Below, one piece after another: positions 57,879 through 64,000 of a DNA stretch of 64,000 nucleotides; positions within the stretch are counted from its first letter, which is position 1, and every line of letters starts with the position of its first letter. Location: NCBI RefSeq assembly GCF_946480385.1, contig NZ_CAMLJP010000008.1:1-64000 (forward strand), written 5' to 3'. Below the pieces are notes generated by a model. The model did not search any database. It was not told the origin of the DNA and saw nothing but the letters and a program-made list of their open reading frames with translations. Position numbers and translations under genes: made by a program. The stretch comes from an uncultured Azospirillum sp. GTDB taxonomy: Bacteria > Pseudomonadota > Alphaproteobacteria > Azospirillales > Azospirillaceae.

Positions 57879-58513
57879 TGAACCAGGCGATGACAGGCCC
57901 ATCCCCCCGCCGCACCCCGCAGGAGGTGGTTGCCCGGCTCGCGCATCACTTGTGGCCGCAGAGCGTGAATGAGGGCGGGCAGGATGGGGAGGCGCGCGGT
58001 CTCTACATGATCGTCGATGCCGCGCGCGACCCCGGCCTCTATCCCGGCCTGCTGGCGCGGGAGGAGGAGGCGGAGATGCGCGCCCTCTACCAGGGCGACA
58101 CCGCGAGCGAGATGGCCGAGGTGGCCCCCTATCTGGTCCGGCTGGACCGCGGCGGCGCCGTCGCCGACTGGCTGGTGGGGGAGGGCTGGGGCCGTGGCTG
58201 GGGCATCCTGGTGCAGGCCGGCGGCGACATCGACATGGTGCGCCGGCATTTCCGCAAGCTCACCATCGTCAACGACGCCAAGGGAGCGACCTACCTGTTC
58301 CGCTTCTACGACCCGGCGGTGCTGCGCAGCTTCCTGCCGATCAGCGATGCCGCCCAGCGCGACGCATTGTTCGGGTCCGGCATCCGGTTCATGATGGAGG
58401 ACGCGGGCGCCGAGGCGCTCGTCCTGTTCGAACTGGTGGACGGCGACCTGCGCCGCGTCGAAGTGCCGCTCGGCGCGCCCGTCAGGGCGGCCGGCGCCCC
58501 CCCTGTCCGCTGA
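57878..58513 (+). CDS. DUF4123 T6SS adaptor (Tap/TEC-like)
   Basis: The 211-residue protein fits the DUF4123 family of T6SS adaptors that load effectors onto VgrG. Characteristic features are the N-terminal GLYMIVDAARDPGLYPGLL segment, the APYLVRLDRGGAVADWLVGEGWGRGWGILV core and TYLFRFYDPAVLRSFLPISD. It follows vgrG by a short tandem repeat. In other loci the effector is encoded right after the adaptor, but here tagH follows. No good ribosome-binding site precedes ATG 57878; an ATG at 57890 is possible. Coupling to vgrG supports a chaperone role. Confidence 0.88.
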   Translation: MNQAMTGPSPRRTPQEVVARLAHHLWPQSVNEGGQDGEARGLYMIVDAARDPGLYPGLLAREEEAEMRALYQGDTASEMAEVAPYLVRLDRGGAVADWLVGEGWGRGWGILVQAGGDIDMVRRHFRKLTIVNDAKGATYLFRFYDPAVLRSFLPISDAAQRDALFGSGIRFMMEDAGAEALVLFELVDGDLRRVEVPLGAPVRAAGAPPVR

Positions 58514-58533
58514 TGCCCGAGCCAAAGGAGACC

Positions 58534-58563
58534 CCAGCGGTGGAGATGCCAGCGGTGGAGATG
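58534..58563. repeat. Perfect 15-bp tandem duplication upstream of tagH
   Basis: CCAGCGGTGGAGATG occurs twice in a row without mismatch (58534-58548, 58549-58563). Each unit contains GGTGGAG followed closely by ATG, a mini ribosome-binding site plus start. The real tagH start is at 58569, just after the second copy. Confidence 0.9.
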
Positions 58564-58568
58564 GTGGA

Positions 58569-60230
58569 ATGCTGAGGCTGAGGATCGTGTCGGACCATCG
58601 GGCGTCGCTGGGCGGCAATGCCGAGAAGACGCTGCATGGCGGCAGCCTCACCGTCGGGCGGGGGGCGGAGAACGGCTGGGTCCTGCCCGATCCCGACCTG
58701 CTGCTGTCGCGCCAGCATTGCGTCTTCGAAGCGGCCGGGTCCGGCTTCCGGGTGACCGACACCAGCACCAACGGTGTTTTCCTCAACGGATCGGAGCAGG
58801 CGATCGGCCGCAACGCGACCGCGCCGCTGTCGTCGGGCGACCGTATCCGCCTCGGCCGCTTCATCATCGAGGCGATGGTGGAATCGCTGAGCGCCCCCAG
58901 CTTCACCGAAATCACCGGTGCCTTCTCGCTGGGTGGCAGAGGCGGGGAGGCCGATCCGTTCGCTCCGGCGCCGGCGTGGAACGCCCCGGCACGGCAGGTC
59001 GCTGAACAGGACCCGTTCGGCGAGCTGTTCGACGACCCAGCGGCGCGCCCCTTCGAAGACCAGCCGCTGCGGTCGGAGGCTGAGCCGTTCGATGCCTGGA
59101 CCTCCTCCAGCAGCGGGGCGACGGCGTCGAAGCGGGCGGACGACTGGAATTTCGGCACCGTCGATGACCATTCCGATCCGCTGAACCAGGCGCTGTCGGT
59201 CGGCGTCTCCTTCCCGGCTCCGGTCTCGGCTCCATTCCCAGCCCAAATCCCAGGCGAGCCGCAGCGGTCGTCCGGCGGCGGCATCCCCGACGATTGGGAC
59301 GACGAGCCCTTCGGCGCGCCGCAGCCGGCATCCCCGGCCATCCCCGACCCGTCGTTTTTCCCGCCGCCGAAATCGGCCCAGCCGCTGCCGGACGACTGGA
59401 ACATCGACGAGACGCTGCCCGATCAGGCGGCGCCGGACCTGCCGCCCAAATCCGCCGCACCGGTTCTCCCGCCGGACCCGGACCCGCTGCCGGATGATAC
59501 CGACCTCGCTCCCCGTCCGGTCGCGGCAATGCCGGAACCGGCGCCAAGGCCGATGCCGGCACCTCCCCCAACGCCGGCCCCGGCGCCACTGTCTGCGCCG
59601 CAGTCCGCGCTGCCGTCGGCACCCGATGCCGGTGCGGCGATCGCCGCCTTCTACGAGGGATTCGGTGCGCCGCTGCCGCCGGATGGGCTACCGGATTCCA
59701 CCGCCATGATGCGCAGCCTGGGCGAGGCGCTGCGCGCCAGCCTGGGGGCTCTGCATGCCAGCCTGCGAGCGCGGTCGCGTTTCAAGGACGAGTTCCATCT
59801 GGAGCAGACCAGCTTCCGCCCGGCGGGCGAGAATCCGCTGAAGCGTTGCGAGACCCTGGACGAGGCGGTGTCGGTGTTGTCCAACCCGCGCCTGCGCGGC
59901 TTCCTGCCAATGGGAGACGCGGTGCGCGAGGCGGCGAGCGACGTGCAGGTCCATCACCTTGCCTATGCCGCGGCGCTGCAGACCGCGCTGAAGCAGGTGG
60001 TCGCCAAGTTCGATCCCGGTGCGCTCAGCCAGCGGCTGGAAACCCGGCTTCTCGACAGCCTCGTTCCGGCCGCGCGCAAGGCCCGCTACTGGGACCAGTA
60101 CGAGGTTCTTTACAAGGACCTGGTGGTCGAGCTGGAGGAGGATTTCGACCGCGTCGTCGGCGATGCCATCGCCCGCGAATATGACCGCTTCATCCGCCGC
60201 GACGGCGCCGGCGGCGAAAAGCCCGACTGA
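58569..60230 (+). CDS. tagH: FHA-domain T6SS regulator TagH
   Basis: TagH (Fha) recognises phosphothreonine and activates T6SS assembly in the PpkA/PppA pathway. The 553-residue protein has an N-terminal FHA domain (about 5-100; LTVGRGAENGWVLPD and DTSTNGVFLNG are the phospho-binding loops), a long acidic, proline-rich linker (about 120-355) and a C-terminal TagH domain (from about 358, FYEGFGAP). It lies between the DUF4123 adaptor and the kinase. The FHA domain is the likely target or reader of the adjacent kinase's phosphorylation. GGTGGA just before the ATG at 58569 is the ribosome-binding site, formed by the 15-bp duplication. Confidence 0.93.
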   Translation: MLRLRIVSDHRASLGGNAEKTLHGGSLTVGRGAENGWVLPDPDLLLSRQHCVFEAAGSGFRVTDTSTNGVFLNGSEQAIGRNATAPLSSGDRIRLGRFIIEAMVESLSAPSFTEITGAFSLGGRGGEADPFAPAPAWNAPARQVAEQDPFGELFDDPAARPFEDQPLRSEAEPFDAWTSSSSGATASKRADDWNFGTVDDHSDPLNQALSVGVSFPAPVSAPFPAQIPGEPQRSSGGGIPDDWDDEPFGAPQPASPAIPDPSFFPPPKSAQPLPDDWNIDETLPDQAAPDLPPKSAAPVLPPDPDPLPDDTDLAPRPVAAMPEPAPRPMPAPPPTPAPAPLSAPQSALPSAPDAGAAIAAFYEGFGAPLPPDGLPDSTAMMRSLGEALRASLGALHASLRARSRFKDEFHLEQTSFRPAGENPLKRCETLDEAVSVLSNPRLRGFLPMGDAVREAASDVQVHHLAYAAALQTALKQVVAKFDPGALSQRLETRLLDSLVPAARKARYWDQYEVLYKDLVVELEEDFDRVVGDAIAREYDRFIRRDGAGGEKPD

Positions 60231-60283
60231 TCCCGCCCTACTCCGCCGCCGCATCAACCCCCTGACCGGACCACGCCCTTTCC

Positions 60284-62590
60284 ATGGCCCAGACCCCCGA
60301 CGACAGCCACGAGCCCACCGCCATACTGCCCGCCGCCGGCGCCGGGACGGATACGGGAGCCGATGGCGGGGCGGATCCCCAGGCCACCCGGCTGACGGCG
60401 CCGCCGGTCACTCCGGTGCCGTCCACCCCGGTGCCGGCCTCCACCGCTTCGGGCGTGGAGCCGTCGGGCGTCCGTGCCGCTCCGGAACCGATCGGGCCGG
60501 GCACGCTGCTGAGCCACACCTATCTGGTGGAGGGATTGATCGCCCGCGGAGGCATGGGCGAGGTGCACCGCGCCCGCCATGTCGACATGGACACCTGGCA
60601 TGCGGTGAAGGTGATCCGGCCGGAACTGGCGCAGGACGCCAAGATGGTCGAGCTGCTGCGGCGCGAGGCGGCGGCATTGCGGGAGATCCGGCACGAGGCG
60701 GTGGTGTCCTACGACGGGGTCTTCCGCGACGAATTCGGCCGGATCCTGCTGTCGATGGAGTTTCTCGACGGCCCGTCGCTGCATGAGGTGCTGCAGGCCG
60801 GGCCGCTGGACGCGGCGTCGGTCGCCGTCCTGCTCGACCGCATCGCCTCCGGTCTGGCGGCGGCGCACCAGCGCGGCATCATCCACCGCGACATGTCGGC
60901 CGACAACGTCATCCTGCCCGGCCGCGACATCGCCAACGCCAAGATCATCGATTTCGGCATCGCCAAGCAGACCGCCGCCGGGGCGGGAACCGTCATCGGC
61001 GACGGCTTCGCCGGCAAATACGGCTTCGCCTCGCCCGAGCAGTTCGGGCTGTTCGGCGGGCAGGTCGGGCCGCAGTCCGACATCTACAGCGCCGGTCTGG
61101 TGCTGGCCGCGGCGGCGCTGGGGCATCCGCTCGACATGGGCCGCACGCCGCAGGCGATGATCGAGCGCCGCATGTCGGTGCCCGACCTGTCGGCGCTGGA
61201 GGAGCCGTTGCGCGGCGTCCTCTGTTCGATGCTGGAGCCGGACCCGCAGAACCGGGCTAAAACGATGGCGGAACTGGTCGGCGCCCTGACCCGCCGCGCC
61301 GCCGACATCACGCCCTTCGAACACACCTCCCTTCCGGTCTCCACGCCGGAAAAGGAGACGAAGACGGCGGTGACGCCGACGGTGGCCGTGAAGGCCCCCA
61401 AGGAAGCCAAGGTGGAGGCCAAGGCGCAAACCAAGGGGGAGACGAAGAAGGCGCCGGTCGGTCTGATCGCCGGCGGGGTCGGCGGTCTGGTGGCAGCCGG
61501 CGTTGCCGGGTTCCTGCTGTTCGGGCAATCGCAGCCACCCGCCAAGCTGGCCGCCACCCCCGCGACGACCGCAACGACAACGGCGCCGCCGGCTAACACC
61601 ACGTCCGCTCCGCCGCCCCCGACCGGCATGACGACGGCACCGCTCGGCACCTCCGCCTCGACTTCGGAACAGCAGCAGAAGCCGGCTCCCGTCGACACGG
61701 CGAAGCTGGAGGCCGCACCGCCCACCCCGGTTAAACCCGCCATCCAGCCAGCCGAGCCGGCCACACCGCCGCTGCCGGTCACGCCGGCGGTCCAGACCGT
61801 GACCCAGCCGACCCCGCCCCCGGCGCAGCCCCAGCCACAAGTTCAGCCTCAGCCGACCACGCCTGTCCAGCAGGCAGCTCTTCCCGTCGCTCCACCGGTC
61901 CCGCGCCTGACGCCGGCCGAGGCGCGCAAGGCGGTGGAGACGGCCGCCGGCGGCTTCTCCTGCGCCGGCCTCAGGACGGTCGAGGCCGGGAACGGGCTGC
62001 GGATCGGCGGCTATGTCGGCACCGAGGAGGACGCCAGAACCCTGAAGGCGGCGCTCACCGCCCTGCCGGCCGGCATCGACGTCGATGCGCAGGTCGCCGT
62101 GCGGCCCTGGCCGCTGTGCGAAGCATTGGGCGTCGCCGGGCTGCCGGCGCGGGCCGAGGGGCAGGGGAACGGCGCCTTGGGGCTGGGTTTCAACCGGCCG
62201 TCGATGGTCTACCGCAAGGGTGACAAGCTGGAGGTCACCGTGACGGCCGGAACCTCGGGCTACCTGACCGTCGATTACATCGACATGGAAGGCAACGCGA
62301 TCCACATGGTGCCGATGCGGCTGCGTCGCGACGACCGGCTGGAGGCCGGCCGGTCGGTGACGCTGGGCATCGCGAAATCGGCGAGCGACCGCGTCTATAC
62401 CATCGCGCCGCCCTATGGCCCGGCGATGATCCTGGCGCTGGTGACCCGCGAACCGCTGTTCCCCGCCGACCGGGAGGAGGTGGAGCCGGCCGGCCCCTAT
62501 CTGGCGAGCCTGCGCGGCGCGCTGGCGAAGGCCGAGGCCAAGGGCGGCGTGGTCGCCCAGTCCGCCTTCTTCGCCACCGTCGCCGAATAG
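60284..62590 (+). CDS. PpkA-like Ser/Thr protein kinase with DUF4384-like domain
   Basis: The 768-residue kinase has all catalytic parts: glycine loop around G89 (IARGGMGEV), K109 in VKVIRP, HRD with D203 in HRDMSADN and DFG with D223. Position and neighbours suggest the role of PpkA, which phosphorylates TagH/Fha to turn on the T6SS. A transmembrane helix is at about 392-413, then a Pro/Thr-rich periplasmic linker. A conserved C-terminal part (about 625-740, GDKLEVTVTAGTSGYLTVDYIDMEG) looks like DUF4384, as in the caspase at 43901. The kinase domain would be cytosolic and the DUF4384 part a periplasmic sensor. The ATG at 60284 is 53 bp after tagH. Confidence 0.92.
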   Translation: MAQTPDDSHEPTAILPAAGAGTDTGADGGADPQATRLTAPPVTPVPSTPVPASTASGVEPSGVRAAPEPIGPGTLLSHTYLVEGLIARGGMGEVHRARHVDMDTWHAVKVIRPELAQDAKMVELLRREAAALREIRHEAVVSYDGVFRDEFGRILLSMEFLDGPSLHEVLQAGPLDAASVAVLLDRIASGLAAAHQRGIIHRDMSADNVILPGRDIANAKIIDFGIAKQTAAGAGTVIGDGFAGKYGFASPEQFGLFGGQVGPQSDIYSAGLVLAAAALGHPLDMGRTPQAMIERRMSVPDLSALEEPLRGVLCSMLEPDPQNRAKTMAELVGALTRRAADITPFEHTSLPVSTPEKETKTAVTPTVAVKAPKEAKVEAKAQTKGETKKAPVGLIAGGVGGLVAAGVAGFLLFGQSQPPAKLAATPATTATTTAPPANTTSAPPPPTGMTTAPLGTSASTSEQQQKPAPVDTAKLEAAPPTPVKPAIQPAEPATPPLPVTPAVQTVTQPTPPPAQPQPQVQPQPTTPVQQAALPVAPPVPRLTPAEARKAVETAAGGFSCAGLRTVEAGNGLRIGGYVGTEEDARTLKAALTALPAGIDVDAQVAVRPWPLCEALGVAGLPARAEGQGNGALGLGFNRPSMVYRKGDKLEVTVTAGTSGYLTVDYIDMEGNAIHMVPMRLRRDDRLEAGRSVTLGIAKSASDRVYTIAPPYGPAMILALVTREPLFPADREEVEPAGPYLASLRGALAKAEAKGGVVAQSAFFATVAE

Positions 62591-62598
62591 CTCCGCCG

Positions 62599-64000
62599 AT
62601 GAAAAGCGGCGGCCGTCGCCTCGCCATCATCGGCGGCCTTCTGGCGCTCTGCGCGCTGGCCGGCGGGCTGCTCGGCCTCGGCATCGACCGGTTGACTGGT
62701 CCTTCTCCCGCGCCGCCGCAGATCGTCGCGGTGGAGCCGCCACCTGCCATCCAGGCTCCCGTCCCCGTTCCCGTCCCGGTCCCTCTTCCGGCGGCGGTCC
62801 CGGCCGCCGCTCCCGTCCAGCCGGTTCTCCCGGCGCTGTCGGAAGCCCGCTGCCCGGACGGTCCGCTGCCGACCGGGCCGGCGCCGCGCTGCCGGTCCTT
62901 TCGCGTTCCGTCCGACTGGCAGCGGGCGGACAGTCCGCCGCTCGACCTGTTCGTGACGATTCTGCCGGCGCTGAACGGTGCGCCGGCCGCCGATCCGGTG
63001 GTGCTGCTCAGCGGCGGGCCGGGGCAGGGCGGCAGCGACGATCTGCGCGGCACCGCCACGATCCTGGCGCCGATGCGGGCGAGTCGCGACGTCATCCTGG
63101 TCGATCAGCGCGGCACCGGGCTATCGAAGCCGTCGCTGCGCTGTCCTGGGCTGGACCCGCTGCGCTACTGGTTCGGCGGCGTGACGGCGGAGGACGCCAC
63201 CGCCTGCCTGGATCCGCTGCGTCGCGCCGGCTACCGGCTGGAGGATTTCGACAGCGGCCAGAGCGCGGCCGACCTGCCGGCGCTGCGCCGTGCCCTGGGG
63301 GTGGAGCGCTGGAACGTGGTCGCGACCTCCTATGGCGGGGTGCTGGCGCAGGCGCTTCTGCGCATCGACGGGGCGGCGGTGCGCAGCCTCGTGCTGAACT
63401 CCCCCGCCACGGCGGACGCGACGTGGCTCGACCTCGACCGGCTGACCGCCATCCGGCAGGCCCACCGCCGCATGGTCGAGGATTGCGCCGCCCAGCCCGA
63501 CTGCGCCCGCGCCTTCCCCCGGCTGGGGCAGGCGGTCGAACGGCTGGCGGCGGCGCTGGAGCGGCGACCGCTGGAGCTGCGATTGCGCCATCCCGTCACC
63601 GGGCGGGAGACCGACCTGCGCCTGGACTGGCCGATGCTGGCGGGTGTCCTGGCGCTGCGGCTGGGCAGCGGCGACGGGATGGTGGCGGTGCCGGCCCTGC
63701 TCGACCGTCTCGACCGCATGGTCGGCGCCGGTGCGGCGGGGCGGGTGGACGACCCGGCCATCCTGTCGCTGGTGATGCCGCCGCCGATCTGGACCGTCCT
63801 GGACAGTCTCGCCTATGGCCTGAATCTGACCGTCGGCTGCCGCGAGAACCGGCCGCACATCGACGCCGCCGCAGCCCGCCGTGCAGCCGCCGACCTGCGC
63901 CCCTATGTGATGGCCGAGGCTGTGGAGACCGATTACGACACCGCCTGTCCGGCGCTGGGGCTGCGGCCGGTCGATGCGTCCTTTTACCGGCCGGTGCCGT
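62599..64000 (+). CDS. Exported alpha/beta hydrolase, prolyl aminopeptidase/TAP-like (partial)
   Basis: The gene runs off the right end; 467 codons are visible from the ATG at 62599, 8 bases after the kinase stop. The N terminus is a signal/anchor (about 5-30) followed by a proline/valine-rich linker, so the enzyme should lie in the periplasm. The fold is that of proline iminopeptidase or TAP-type hydrolases: oxyanion region SGGPGQGG, DQRGTGLS, and the nucleophile S244 in ATSYGG, which differs from the usual G-x-S-x-G by an alanine at the first glycine. The catalytic Asp and His would lie beyond the window. Close spacing suggests one operon with the kinase. It could process a T6SS component or peptidoglycan peptide; this is not shown. 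Confidence 0.82.
   Translation, partial: MKSGGRRLAIIGGLLALCALAGGLLGLGIDRLTGPSPAPPQIVAVEPPPAIQAPVPVPVPVPLPAAVPAAAPVQPVLPALSEARCPDGPLPTGPAPRCRSFRVPSDWQRADSPPLDLFVTILPALNGAPAADPVVLLSGGPGQGGSDDLRGTATILAPMRASRDVILVDQRGTGLSKPSLRCPGLDPLRYWFGGVTAEDATACLDPLRRAGYRLEDFDSGQSAADLPALRRALGVERWNVVATSYGGVLAQALLRIDGAAVRSLVLNSPATADATWLDLDRLTAIRQAHRRMVEDCAAQPDCARAFPRLGQAVERLAAALERRPLELRLRHPVTGRETDLRLDWPMLAGVLALRLGSGDGMVAVPALLDRLDRMVGAGAAGRVDDPAILSLVMPPPIWTVLDSLAYGLNLTVGCRENRPHIDAAAARRAAADLRPYVMAEAVETDYDTACPALGLRPVDASFYRPVP

Overview
The window is about 64 kb of very GC-rich bacterial DNA with strong third-position GC bias, so long open frames run antisense to most real genes. The gene set suggests an Azospirillum-like alphaproteobacterium (Rhodospirillales): a CheB-CheR-PAS fusion with a hybrid kinase, HWE-type sensor kinases, a fused indolepyruvate ferredoxin oxidoreductase, an alphaproteobacterial cellulose operon and a type VI secretion (T6SS) locus with a kinase/FHA switch. 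The genus is inferred from gene content only. I saw no rRNA, tRNA, CRISPR array, insertion sequence or attachment site. No gap between genes exceeds 300 bp; the largest are 2059-2325, 36546-36786 and 12030-12267.

Layout. 1-9.9 kb: nadE on the minus strand, then a signalling block (CheB-CheR-PAS fusion, hybrid histidine kinase, CHASE3/HWE kinase, single-domain response regulator). A FixK/FNR-like box lies in front of the HWE kinase. 9.9-12.9 kb: a minus-strand trio (AEC permease, OsmC, nitroreductase) and a divergent flavin reductase. 13.1-23.2 kb: a cellulose synthesis operon, bcsA-bcsB-bcsZ-TPR protein-lipoprotein, followed by a TPR/glycosyltransferase-like gene. Most junctions in it overlap or nearly touch. 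23.2-29.6 kb: fused indolepyruvate ferredoxin oxidoreductase, a GMC oxidoreductase and a LysR regulator, all minus. 29.7-36.5 kb: DsbA-like protein and a degenerate metallo-beta-lactamase-fold protein, an EamA permease, a CPA1 antiporter with a cyclic-nucleotide domain, an OmpA-like protein and a second LysR. 36.6-43.9 kb: clpB with a good sigma-32 promoter and a strong terminator, an unrecognised membrane protein, an SDR, pabB-pabC and a GyrI-like protein.

43.9-64 kb is the most interesting part. Two exported caspase-fold (C14) proteases flank a glycine-zipper lipoprotein. They lead directly into T6SS genes: tssL with an OmpA domain, tssM, tagF, vgrG, a DUF4123 adaptor, tagH (FHA), a PpkA-like Ser/Thr kinase and a secreted alpha/beta hydrolase cut by the window end. 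One caspase and the kinase both end in what looks like the same DUF4384-type module, predicted to be periplasmic. This suggests, as inference, a caspase branch attached to the post-translational control of this T6SS. The sheath, tube and most baseplate genes are not in the window.

A second pattern that ordinary annotation does not explain is a set of short tandem duplications, nearly all with 15-bp units, at gene junctions. They overlap stop codons, start codons or Shine-Dalgarno sequences at six places.
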